Below are positions 53,614-61,472 of a DNA stretch of 64,000 nucleotides, in pieces. Each line of letters starts with the position of its first letter. The first letter of the stretch is position 1. Source of the stretch: a beta proteobacterium AAP51 (lineage in GTDB: Bacteria > Pseudomonadota > Gammaproteobacteria > Burkholderiales > Burkholderiaceae_C); assembly GCA_001295905.1 (NCBI GenBank), contig LJHT01000019.1:124001-188000 (forward strand), read 5' to 3'. The notes beneath the pieces were generated by a model. It saw only the letters and a list, made by a program, of their open reading frames with translations, had not been told where the DNA came from and made no database searches. The translations under genes and the position numbers were made by a program.

Positions 53614-54387
53614 TCAGCGGCCCGGTTCGTCCAGCCGCTCGTGGAAGGCCGTTGCGCCCCGCTTCCAGTAGGCCGCCGCACGCAGCGCCTCGCGCGGGTG
53701 GTGGTGTTCGTCGAGCACGATGCGCCGCGCCTGGGCCACCGTGGCGGCCTCGCCCGCCAGCCAGACGAAGCCGTCCCCGCTGGGCAAGGCCAGGCTGCGA
53801 ACGTGCTGCAACCATTGCCCGGGCGTCCTCACCCACTGCGCCTGCAAAGCAGCGGCAGACCGCAGCGGGCGTTCATCCGCGGCGTTCTCCACCTGCACCA
53901 GCACCTGGGCGCTGCTGCCCGGGGGCAGCTCGTCCAGTCGGCGCAGGATGGCCGGCAGCGCCGTGGCGTCACCGGCCAGCAGGTGCCAGTCGTGGTCGGC
54001 AGGGATGATCATCGAACCGCGCGGCCCGCCGATCACCGCCGGCTGCCCGGGCGCCGCCTGCGCCGCCCACAGGCTGGCCGGCCCGTGCCCGTGCAGCGCG
54101 ATCTCCAGGCGAAGCTCTTGCCGCGCGGCGTCGAAGGCGCGCGGCGTGAGGTCGCGCATCGCCACCGTGCCGTCGGGCTGCGGCAGCATCAGCTTGAGGT
54201 GATCGTCGAAGGACAGCGACTGGAAGCCTGCCAGCGCGGGCCCAGCCAGCGTGATGGCGGCGAAGCCCGGCGTCGGGCGTTCCACGCGCGCCACCACCAG
54301 CTCGCGGCGGCACGGCTCGAAACGCACGCGTTCGATGCGGCGGCGTGCGGGCAGCGGCGGGTCACCAGGGCTTGACGAGTTTTCCAT
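53614..54387 (-). CDS. Siderophore-interacting FAD-binding protein (ViuB family)
   Basis: 257 residues. An N-terminal flavin-binding barrel (about 20-125, LKLMLPQPDG, MRDLTPRAFD) is joined to a C-terminal NAD(P)H-binding part (HWHLL-like DHDWHLLAGDATALPAILRR, FVWLAGEAATVAQARR, AAYWKRGATAFHERLD). Family members reduce ferric siderophores in the cytoplasm to release iron. No siderophore transport or synthesis genes are near. It lies alone between macA and the aromatic operon; the 237 bases downstream toward macA contain no gene, only a short palindrome at 53402-53419. Confidence 0.88.
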   Translation of the reverse strand: MENSSSPGDPPLPARRRIERVRFEPCRRELVVARVERPTPGFAAITLAGPALAGFQSLSFDDHLKLMLPQPDGTVAMRDLTPRAFDAARQELRLEIALHGHGPASLWAAQAAPGQPAVIGGPRGSMIIPADHDWHLLAGDATALPAILRRLDELPPGSSAQVLVQVENAADERPLRSAAALQAQWVRTPGQWLQHVRSLALPSGDGFVWLAGEAATVAQARRIVLDEHHHPREALRAAAYWKRGATAFHERLDEPGR

Positions 54388-54541
54388 GGGGGGCTTTGTA
54401 GGGTATGGGGTGACGCAGGCATCAGTGCCGGTCCGTGCCGGCGCTCGCAGACGCTCGCAGAAGCTGGCCGAGGAGACAGCGGGCTGCTGCCCTCTGGCGG
54501 GCGCGAAGGCAGCGTCCGGGCGGGCGTACCCGGCGTGCCGC

Positions 54542-55525
54542 TCACGCGGCGCTGACCACCCGCTGCTCGATCAGGCCAAACGGCCCCTCGCGGCCATCGT
54601 CGAAGCACGCCTGCATGCGCACGCGGTCGCCGAAGCGCATGAAGGCGGTGCGGCTTTCGCCGAGGTCGATCTTCTCGATGATGCGGCGCTCGGCAATGCA
54701 GGCCGAGCCGGCCGTGCGCGCGACGTTGGACACCGTGCCCGAGCCGACGATGCAGCCGGCCGTGAGCCGCCGCGTGCGCGCCGCGTGCGCGATGAGCTGG
54801 CCGAAGTGGAAGTTCATCTCGCCGCCGTGAGGCTCGCCGAAGCGCGCGCCGTTCCACTGCACGTGCAGCCGCATCTGCACGCGGCCGTCGCGCCAGGCCG
54901 GGCCCAGCTCGTCGGGCGTCACCGCCAGCGGTGCGAACGCGGTCGAAGGCTTGGCCTGCAGGAAGCCGAAGCCGGTCTTCATCTCGTGCGGGCCCAGGGC
55001 GCGCAGGCTCCAGTCGTTGAGCTGCAGCACCAGGCGCACGCAGCCCAGTGCGTCGGCCGGCGACACGCCCATCGGCACGGCGCCGGTGACGACGCCGAAC
55101 TCACCCTCGAAGTCGATGCCATCGGCCTCGGTGGGCATGGGCACGTCGTCGTGCGGGCCCAGGAAATCGTCGCTGGCGCCCTGGTACATCAAGGGCACCG
55201 TGTCCACCAGCGGCGGCGGCGGCTTGTCGAAGGCCTGGTCCATCAGCCGGCCGTGGTTGAGGAAGGCCGAGCCGTCCAGCCATTGCGGGCTGCGCGGCAG
55301 CGGTGCGGCGCAGGCGTGCGGGTCGAAGTCGAAGGCGCCGGCGGCATGGCCGGCGTCCAGCGCGTCGGCCAGCGCCTGCAGGGCCGGCTGCACGTGCGCC
55401 CAGCGCTGCAGCGCGGCCAGCAGCGAAGGCGCGACAGGCGCCGCCTCCATGGCGCGCAGCCCATCGCGTGAGACCAGCAGCAGGCGGCCATCGAGGCTGC
55501 CGTCGCGCAAGGTGGCGAAACGCAT
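54542..55525 (-). CDS. Fumarylacetoacetate hydrolase-family protein
   Basis: 327 residues. The FAH fold shows the metal-ligand Glu pair in IDFEGEFGVVTG, the third ligand in LNDWSLRALGPHE and the family segment GSGTVSNVA. N-terminal residues 1-75 form the small FAH N domain. Members hydrolyse C-C bonds of diketo acids or decarboxylate or hydrate ring-cleavage products. It is the last gene of the ten-gene leftward operon, 13 bases after the cupin gene, consistent with a late step in aromatic breakdown. The exact substrate is unknown. Confidence 0.88.
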   Translation of the reverse strand: MRFATLRDGSLDGRLLLVSRDGLRAMEAAPVAPSLLAALQRWAHVQPALQALADALDAGHAAGAFDFDPHACAAPLPRSPQWLDGSAFLNHGRLMDQAFDKPPPPLVDTVPLMYQGASDDFLGPHDDVPMPTEADGIDFEGEFGVVTGAVPMGVSPADALGCVRLVLQLNDWSLRALGPHEMKTGFGFLQAKPSTAFAPLAVTPDELGPAWRDGRVQMRLHVQWNGARFGEPHGGEMNFHFGQLIAHAARTRRLTAGCIVGSGTVSNVARTAGSACIAERRIIEKIDLGESRTAFMRFGDRVRMQACFDDGREGPFGLIEQRVVSAA

Positions 55526-55538
55526 GGCGGGTTCTCCT

Positions 55539-56120
55539 TCAGGGGTGCGCCGGCAGCGTGGCGGCGATTTCGGGGGCGTAGCGGCCGGCCACCAGCACGA
55601 ACAGCATCCGGCAGGGCCGGCCCGAGCGGTTGGCCCAGGCGTGGTTGGTGCCGCGCTGCACCACCACGCTGCCGGGGCGCAGCAGCACCTCGCCTTCGTC
55701 GAGCACCAGCGTCATCTCGCCATCGATGACGACGCCGTAGTCCACCGATTCGGTGCGGTGCATCAGCGGGTGCGGCGAGTTCGCCTGCACGGTGGAAGCG
55801 GCCACGTCGCCGATCTGCGAGAAGGCCTCCTTCATGCGTGCAGCGCCGTGGGCCAGGAACTCCGGCGTGTCGGGCGGGATGTCGACGAAGCGCATGCGCG
55901 TGCCCAGCGGTGGCGGTGGCAGGCTCAGCGGGCCCAGCGTGGGGTCGGGGCCGTTGTCCACCGGGGCCGGGCTGCTGGTGGTGCACCAGACCTCGTGGAA
56001 CACGGTGCCCGGAATGGCAGACAGCTCTTCGACGTGCGGCAGCGGGCCGTTTTCGATGACGATGGCGCGGCCGTCGGCGCGGTGGCCCGTGACGACGCGG
56101 TGGATGACAGGCAGGCTCAT
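55539..56120 (-). CDS. Cupin-domain protein
   Basis: 193 residues with a single C-terminal cupin (about 110-185): HPLMHRTESVDYGVVIDGE contributes the first metal-binding motif, and RPGSVVVQRGTNHAWAN the second. The N-terminal 100 residues are unconserved and Pro-rich (GPLSLPPPPLGTRM). The ATG at 56120 (MSLPVIH) is preferred over a GTG at 56141 that overlaps the preceding gene. Related small cupins often sit with FAH-family genes in catabolic operons, but their reaction is mostly unassigned. It could be a dioxygenase or isomerase, or a ligand-binding protein. Confidence 0.82.
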   Translation of the reverse strand: MSLPVIHRVVTGHRADGRAIVIENGPLPHVEELSAIPGTVFHEVWCTTSSPAPVDNGPDPTLGPLSLPPPPLGTRMRFVDIPPDTPEFLAHGAARMKEAFSQIGDVAASTVQANSPHPLMHRTESVDYGVVIDGEMTLVLDEGEVLLRPGSVVVQRGTNHAWANRSGRPCRMLFVLVAGRYAPEIAATLPAHP

Positions 56121-56133
56121 GGTGTTTTCGCTT

Positions 56134-57135
56134 TCAGCCACGAAGCGCTTCGGGGAAGGCCTTCAACAGCGCGCGGTAGCGTGCCACCTCGCTGGTGTAG
56201 AAGGCGCGCGTCTCGGCCAGCGGCGGCACGGGCACGGGGTCGCCGCCGGTGGAGCGCATCCAGTTCAGGAATTCGGGGTCGCGGGCGGTCTCGTTCCACC
56301 AGGCGTGCAGTCGGGCCTGCACGGGCTCGGGGGTTTCGCGGCGCAGGAAGAGGCCGCCCCACACGTCGTAGTCGAAGCGTGCGAAGCGCGGGTCCAGCGA
56401 GGCCAGCGAGGGCACCTGCGGCAGCAATCGCGCCTTGGCGATGGAACTCACCGCCAGCGTGCGCATGCGGCCCTGTTCCAGCAGCGCCATCGTGTTGCCG
56501 GCCAGCGGCGTGAAGCACAGGTCGAGCTGGCCGGACATCACGTCCTGCACCATCGGCGCCACGCCGCGGTAAGGCACGTGGTTGAGCTTGAGGCCCGAGA
56601 TGCGGTCGAAGTCCAGGCTCAGCAGATGGATCAGCGAGCCGGCGCCGATGTTGCCGATGTTCAGCGGCGTGCCGCCCTTGCCGGCCAGCGCCAGGATGTC
56701 GGCCAGCGTGGCCTGCTGCAGGCCCATGCGGCTGACGAGCACGTAGGGGATGCGGCCGAAGCTGCACAGCATCGTGAAGTCTTCGGCCGTGTAGCGCACG
56801 GCCGGAATCGTCAGCGGGCTGAGCACCAGCTCGGTGGGCGAAGCCACGAACAGCGTGTGGCCGTCAGCCGGTTGCTGGATCACGCGGGCCGCGCCCAGCG
56901 TTCCGCCGGCGCCGGCCACGTTCTCGACGATGGCGGGCTGGCCCAGGGCCTTCTGCAGGTAGGGCTGGATGCGGCGCGCGTTCGAGTCGGAAGGCGTGCC
57001 GGCCGGTGCTGCCACCATCAGCGTGAGGTTGCGCGAAGGGAAGGCGGGTTGCGCGCGCAGCGGTGCTGCGCCCAGGCCCGCCAGCCCAGCGAGGGCGCTG
57101 CCGGCAGCGGCCAGGCAATGGCGTCGGTTGATCAT
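56134..57135 (-). CDS. Bug/TctC-family periplasmic solute-binding protein
   Basis: 333 residues. The signal peptide begins MINRRHCLAAAGSALAG, with a twin arginine that may direct Tat export. The mature protein has family features FPSRNLTLMVAAPAGTPSD, IVENVAGAGGTLGA, NIGNIGAGSLIH and HVPYRGVAPMVQDVMSGQ. These receptors of the tripartite tricarboxylate transporter class bind carboxylates or aromatic acids. No TctA or TctB membrane partners are nearby, as is usual for the many orphan Bug proteins of Burkholderiales. It lies mid-operon and may bind the substrate or an exported intermediate. Confidence 0.91.
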   Translation of the reverse strand: MINRRHCLAAAGSALAGLAGLGAAPLRAQPAFPSRNLTLMVAAPAGTPSDSNARRIQPYLQKALGQPAIVENVAGAGGTLGAARVIQQPADGHTLFVASPTELVLSPLTIPAVRYTAEDFTMLCSFGRIPYVLVSRMGLQQATLADILALAGKGGTPLNIGNIGAGSLIHLLSLDFDRISGLKLNHVPYRGVAPMVQDVMSGQLDLCFTPLAGNTMALLEQGRMRTLAVSSIAKARLLPQVPSLASLDPRFARFDYDVWGGLFLRRETPEPVQARLHAWWNETARDPEFLNWMRSTGGDPVPVPPLAETRAFYTSEVARYRALLKAFPEALRG

Positions 57136-57162
57136 GGCTTGTCTCCTCTTGAAGGGGCGGTT

Positions 57163-57984
57163 TCAGATGGGGTCGAAGATGGCCACCGCCCGCGTCCAGC
57201 CGGCCGAGGCGCCGCGGATCTTGTGCGGGAAGCAGCTGATGGTGAAGCCGTGCGGGGGCAGGGCCTCCAGGTTGTGCAGCTTCTCGAGGTGGCAGTAGCC
57301 GATGTCGCGGCCGGCCTTGTGACCTTCCCAGATGAGCGCCTTGTTGCCGGTTTCTGCCACCTTCTGCGCGGTGTAGGCGAAGGGCGCGTCCCAGCTCCAG
57401 GCGTCGGTGCCCGTGAGGCGCACGCCGCGTTCCAGCAGGTACATCGTGGCCTCGTAGCCCATGCCGCAACCGCTCTTCACGTAGTCGCCCTGGCCGTAGC
57501 GCGAGCCGGCGCGGGTGTTGACGACCACGATCTCCAGCGGCTGCAGCACGTGGCCGATGCGCGCGAGCTCGGCCTCCACCTCGGCGGCGGTGACCACGTG
57601 GCCATCGGGCAGGTGGCGGAAGTCGAGCTTCACGCCGGGCTGGAAGCACCATTCCAGCGGCACCTCGTCGATGGTGATGCTGGGGCGGCTGCCGCCATTC
57701 TTGGCGTCCTGCGTGGAATGGAAGTGCCAGGGCGCGTCGAGGTGGGTGCCGTTGTGGGTGGTCAGCGTCACCCACTCGGCGGCGGCAGCTTCGCCGTCGG
57801 GGTAGTCCTCGGGTGCCGTACCGGGCAGCATGGCCATGAACTCGGGCAGCGTGTCGGCGTGCTTCTGGTAGGTGATCTTCGGCGCCAGCGGCGGCGGGTC
57901 GGACAGCACGTCGTTCTCGAGGTAAATCGAGAGGTCGACGAAGCGGCGCTTGGGGTTCGGGTTCGTGGGGTTGATGGTGCTCAT
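57163..57984 (-). CDS. Cyclase-family metal hydrolase (kynurenine formamidase-like)
   Basis: 273 residues. The signature HNGTHLDAPWHFH matches HxGTHxDxPxH, the zinc or manganese site of the cyclase/KynB family; ARIGHVLQPLEIVVVNT and GYEATMYLLERGVRLTGTD are also typical. Members hydrolyse amides, lactones or isatin-type rings. Its start overlaps the stop of the epimerase gene as ATGA. In this operon it may open a lactone or cyclic intermediate. A tryptophan-pathway role is unlikely from the neighbours. Confidence 0.88.
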   Translation of the reverse strand: MSTINPTNPNPKRRFVDLSIYLENDVLSDPPPLAPKITYQKHADTLPEFMAMLPGTAPEDYPDGEAAAAEWVTLTTHNGTHLDAPWHFHSTQDAKNGGSRPSITIDEVPLEWCFQPGVKLDFRHLPDGHVVTAAEVEAELARIGHVLQPLEIVVVNTRAGSRYGQGDYVKSGCGMGYEATMYLLERGVRLTGTDAWSWDAPFAYTAQKVAETGNKALIWEGHKAGRDIGYCHLEKLHNLEALPPHGFTISCFPHKIRGASAGWTRAVAIFDPI

Positions 57985-59003
57985 GGGGCATCTCCGTCGG
58001 CCTGGTCGGCCTCGGTGGCGCGGCGCAGCAGCGTGGCCAGGTCGCCATCGTCAGTGAAGCCGGCGGCGCGCGCCGCAGGCGTGTGCAGCGGCGGCTGCTG
58101 GCCGAACAGCGCCTCGATCTCCGGCTCGGGCGCGAAATGCACGTGCGCGCGCGCGGCGCGGCCGTGGCGCGCCACCAGCGCGTCCACCAGCTCGGCCATC
58201 GAGAAGTGCAGCGCCGGCAGCGTCAGCGCACGGTGGCGGGGCAGTGCGGCCGCGGGCACGGTGGCGGCGTGCAGCAGGTTGTCGACGACATTGGGCGTGG
58301 ACGAGGCCCAGGTGGTGGCCTGCGGCGACATCGGGCACACCACATCCCGCCCGGCCGCCGGTGCGCGCAGCAGCTCGCTGAGGAAGGCCGAGCGCTGCCC
58401 GGTGGGCGCGGGCGGCCGCGCCAGCACGCCGGCCAGGCGCAGGCTCAGGCCGTCGCAGCCGCCGCGGCGCGTGAAGTCGGCCACCGCGGCCTCGGCCATC
58501 AGCTTGTGCGCGCCGTAGGTCATGCCCGGGCAGGGCCGCGTGTCGTCGTCCACCACCGGCGGCAGCGGCGCACCGAACACGCCCACGGTGCTGGCGAACA
58601 CGAAGCGCGGCACCGGGCCGCCACGCTGCGCCTGCGCCGCGCAGGCCTCCAGCAGGTGCAGCGTGCCGTGCAGGTTGACGTCGCGGCCCAGCGCGTACTG
58701 CTGCTCGGCGGTGCCACCGGGCACGCTGGCCAGGTGCAACACCACGTCCACCGGCTCGGCGAAGGCGCGCTGCACCACGGCAGCGTCGGCAATGCTGCCT
58801 TCGATGGCATGCAGCAGACCGGCTGCCGCGCCCTGCCGAGCCTGAAGGTCCGTGGTGAGGTCGAGCGTGGTCAGGCGCGCCAGCGACCACGTGCCACCCG
58901 CGTGCGCTTGCAGCAGCCGCGCCACGAGCGCGCGGCCGACGAAGCCGGCCGCGCCTGTCACCAGCACGTGCGCAGGACCGGGCGCACCGCGCATCGCGTT
59001 CAT
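57981..59003 (-). CDS. NAD-dependent epimerase/dehydratase-family protein (DenD-like)
   Basis: 340 residues of the extended SDR class: LVTGAAGFVGRALVARL for NAD, VDVVLHLASVPGG, FASTVGVFGAPLPP and catalytic YGAHKLMAEAAV. The layout resembles D-erythronate dehydrogenase and uronate-dehydrogenase-like proteins. It starts at the ATG at 59003, overlapping the monooxygenase stop by four bases, and ends overlapping the cyclase start. A sugar-acid-type dehydrogenase inside an aromatic operon is unexpected; it could act on a hydroxyacid released by ring cleavage. Confidence 0.86.
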   Translation of the reverse strand: MNAMRGAPGPAHVLVTGAAGFVGRALVARLLQAHAGGTWSLARLTTLDLTTDLQARQGAAAGLLHAIEGSIADAAVVQRAFAEPVDVVLHLASVPGGTAEQQYALGRDVNLHGTLHLLEACAAQAQRGGPVPRFVFASTVGVFGAPLPPVVDDDTRPCPGMTYGAHKLMAEAAVADFTRRGGCDGLSLRLAGVLARPPAPTGQRSAFLSELLRAPAAGRDVVCPMSPQATTWASSTPNVVDNLLHAATVPAAALPRHRALTLPALHFSMAELVDALVARHGRAARAHVHFAPEPEIEALFGQQPPLHTPAARAAGFTDDGDLATLLRRATEADQADGDAP

Positions 59004-60127
59004 ACCGGCTGCGCCAGTGCCATGAGCGATTCGCGCATGATGCGGCCGTGCTCGTCCTTGTCGCCGCCGGCGATCTCGATCTCGCCCAGGCGCAGCGAGT
59101 TCTCCACCACCATGCGGCAGCGCTCCCAGCGCCGCGCCTCGAAGGCCTGCAGCGCATCGGGCGCCGCGCCCGCTCGGGCGATCTCCTCGGCCAGCACGAT
59201 GGCGTCTTCGATGCCAATGCAGGCCCCGCTGGCCAGGTGCGGCGTGGTCGCATGCACCGTGTCGCCGATCAGTACCACGCGGCCTTGCGACCACGGGCGC
59301 GGCATCAGCAGGGCTTCGAGCGGCCGGAAGACGATCTGCGAGTCTTCGTTGATCTGCGAACGGATCTGCTGCACCACCGGCGCCGGGAAGTCGGCCAGCA
59401 ATTCGCGCAGCAGCGTCGGGAAGCGGGCCGGGTCCACGTGCTCGTTGTTCGGCCGGTGCTCGGTGACGAAGAGGTACATGTGGGTCTTGGACACCGGGTT
59501 GACGCCGGGCTTCACGCGCCCCATCCACATCGTCGCGGTGCTCACCTCGGGCGGGCGCGGCAGCACCGCACGCCAGCAGGCCTGGCCGCTGTAGCGCGGC
59601 TTGGGCGCGCCGGGGAACAGCGCTTCGCGCGTCTTCGAGTACAGGCCGTCGGCGCCGATGACCAGGCTGTAGCGGCGCCGCTGGCCGTCGGTGAAGCTCA
59701 CGTCCACGCCGTCGGCGTCCTGCGTGATCGAGGTGAACGTGGAACCCAGCATCACGTGGGTGCCGGCGGCGCGCGTGGCATCGGCCAGGATGCGGGCCAG
59801 CACGGGCCGCAGGATGGCGCCGCCGCCCGGCACATCGGCGCCGGCCAGGCGCGGCGTGGGCAGCTCAGCCACCTGGGGGCCGTGCGGCAGGCAGATCTTC
59901 ACGCCGTCGGCCGCGTTGCCTTCGCGCAGGAAGGCCTCGAGGATGCCCAGCGTGCGCATGGCGCGCAGCGTGGCGCCGCCCAGACTGATGCCGGCGCCGT
60001 AGCTGCGCCAGCCGGGGTCGATCTCGACCAGGTCGACCGCGGCGCCGAGCTTGCGCAGTTCGATGGCAGCGGCCATGCCGGAAAAGCCGCCACCGATGAC
60101 GAGGATGCGTGGTGAGGCCAGGCTCAT
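59000..60127 (-). CDS. FAD-dependent aromatic monooxygenase
   Basis: 375-residue group A flavoprotein hydroxylase. It has the dinucleotide motif ILVIGGGFSGMAAAIELRKLG, the middle DG motif SLVIGADGLYSKTR and the second flavin motif RVVLIGDTVHATTP followed by GIEDA. Such enzymes add one oxygen to phenolic rings using NAD(P)H. Start ATG 60127 overlaps the Rieske stop and its own stop overlaps the epimerase start, so translation is coupled. It would supply the diol for the extradiol enzyme encoded two genes upstream. The ring substrate is unknown. Confidence 0.92.
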   Translation of the reverse strand: MSLASPRILVIGGGFSGMAAAIELRKLGAAVDLVEIDPGWRSYGAGISLGGATLRAMRTLGILEAFLREGNAADGVKICLPHGPQVAELPTPRLAGADVPGGGAILRPVLARILADATRAAGTHVMLGSTFTSITQDADGVDVSFTDGQRRRYSLVIGADGLYSKTREALFPGAPKPRYSGQACWRAVLPRPPEVSTATMWMGRVKPGVNPVSKTHMYLFVTEHRPNNEHVDPARFPTLLRELLADFPAPVVQQIRSQINEDSQIVFRPLEALLMPRPWSQGRVVLIGDTVHATTPHLASGACIGIEDAIVLAEEIARAGAAPDALQAFEARRWERCRMVVENSLRLGEIEIAGGDKDEHGRIMRESLMALAQPV

Positions 60128-60474
60128 GGGTGTGTGTCCTTCAGCGTGGGGTCGGCAAGGTACACCTCGCCGTTGTCGTGCAGGGCCAGGGGCAACGCGG
60201 TGAGGCGCTCGCCCAGGCAGGGGCCGAGGGTGCACAGCCCGCTGTCGATGTCGAACAGCGCGCCGTGTGCGGCGCAGACGATGTGGTCGCCCGCGGCGTT
60301 GAGGTAGGCGTCCTTGCGCCAGGCCAGCGGCGTGCCCTCGTGCGGACAGGCATTCACATAGGCATCGAGCCGGCGCCCGCGGCGCACCACGAACAGCGTG
60401 TCGCTGCCGCTGGCGCGCGGGTCGAAGCCGCGCGCAGCGCCGTCGGGCAGCTCATCCAGGTGGCACAGGCGCAC
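60124..60474 (-). CDS. Rieske-type [2Fe-2S] ferredoxin
   Basis: 116 residues. The cluster ligands are visible as CPHEGTPLAW and CAAHGALFD, the CxH...CxxH Rieske pair, in a small stand-alone domain with no oxygenase catalytic part. A GTG at 60474, with GAAGG upstream and ten bases after the dioxygenase stop, gives the natural length. It overlaps the FAD monooxygenase start by four bases. It could pass electrons to a hydroxylating oxygenase encoded elsewhere, or to the extradiol enzyme to keep its iron reduced. No Rieske oxygenase large subunit is in the window. Confidence 0.85.
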   Translation of the reverse strand: MRLCHLDELPDGAARGFDPRASGSDTLFVVRRGRRLDAYVNACPHEGTPLAWRKDAYLNAAGDHIVCAAHGALFDIDSGLCTLGPCLGERLTALPLALHDNGEVYLADPTLKDTHP

Positions 60475-60484
60475 GCCAGAGCCT

Positions 60485-61453
60485 TCAGTGCGCGGCGCCG
60501 GGCTTGCCCGGCGGCGGGCCGTTCTTTCCGCCGGGCCCGCCAGGCGGCGGGCCCGAGGGAGCCCAGGCCTGGCGGTACTGGAAGAGGAAGGACTGCGAGG
60601 TGTCGGCGCCCATCGGGGCTTCGCGTGCGGTCCAACGATCGTCGTGCAGGTCCATGTCGGCGTCGTACTCGACATTGCAGCCCAGCGGCGACCTGAAGTA
60701 CCAGAACCAGTTGCTGCCGAAGAGGTGCCGCCCCGGGCCCCAGAAGCTCTCGTAGCCCTTTTCGGTGAAGCGGCGCCCGGCCAGCATCACCTCGGTGGGG
60801 CCGCCCATGTGGAAGGTGAAGTGCTCGCAGCCCTTCATGTGCGGCGGGGTCTGGATGAAGAACAGCGTGTGGTGGTCCAGCGTGCCGGCCGGGCGCAGGA
60901 AGGGGCCCACGCCGGTGAAGCGGTCGGTGGTGACGAAGCCCAGGCGCGTGTAGAAGGCCTCGGCCTTGGCCGAGTCGGGCACGAAGTAGACGACGTGCGA
61001 CAGCGAGCGCGGCAAGGCCGGCATGTCGCGCGTGACGCCGATGCCGTTGGGCCCGCGCTGCGGTTCGGCGCCGGGCGCGTTCACCGTTTCGGCCGGCAGC
61101 GAGATCGGGCGCCGCAGCGTCACCTGGAAGGCCAGCGCGAAGCCCATGTCGTCGACGCTGCGCACGACGTCCCCTTCGCGGGTGACGGCGCGGTCGCGGC
61201 GCAGCTCGGCCTCGATGGCGTCCAGCGTCGCCGTGTCGGCCACGCCATAGACGGTTTCGCGCAGCAGGCTGGCGGTGCCCAGCGGCGCGGGCAGCGAGAC
61301 ATCGTCCTTCGCGCGCAAGACCACCGCGGTGCCGTCCAGCGCCTCGAAGCGGCCGCCGCCCACGTCGCTGAGACCGTAGTCGGCCAGGTACTGCCGGCAG
61401 GCGGCGAGGTCGTCCACGCCGAAGACGAGGGCGTCGAGTCCGATGATGTTCAT
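60485..61453 (-). CDS. VOC-superfamily extradiol ring-cleavage dioxygenase-like protein
   Basis: 322 residues with two vicinal-oxygen-chelate modules. The C-terminal module keeps the extradiol iron triad pattern: His in LSHVVYFV, His in LDHHTLFF and Glu in CNVEYDADMD. This supports an Fe(II) meta-cleavage dioxygenase of the type I class. The last 25 residues are a Pro/Gly-rich tail (SGPPPGGPGGKNGPPPG) not usual in the family. It lies between the alpha/beta hydrolase and Rieske genes in the operon, the arrangement expected for a meta-cleavage pathway. Confidence 0.87.
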   Translation of the reverse strand: MNIIGLDALVFGVDDLAACRQYLADYGLSDVGGGRFEALDGTAVVLRAKDDVSLPAPLGTASLLRETVYGVADTATLDAIEAELRRDRAVTREGDVVRSVDDMGFALAFQVTLRRPISLPAETVNAPGAEPQRGPNGIGVTRDMPALPRSLSHVVYFVPDSAKAEAFYTRLGFVTTDRFTGVGPFLRPAGTLDHHTLFFIQTPPHMKGCEHFTFHMGGPTEVMLAGRRFTEKGYESFWGPGRHLFGSNWFWYFRSPLGCNVEYDADMDLHDDRWTAREAPMGADTSQSFLFQYRQAWAPSGPPPGGPGGKNGPPPGKPGAAH

Positions 61454-61472
61454 GTCTTTCCTCCGTGCAGGG

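Noticed and set aside
54442-54461. Two tandem CGCTCGCAGA units between the siderophore protein and FAH genes
   Set aside because: Only two short copies in non-coding sequence and no sign of a mobile element or array.
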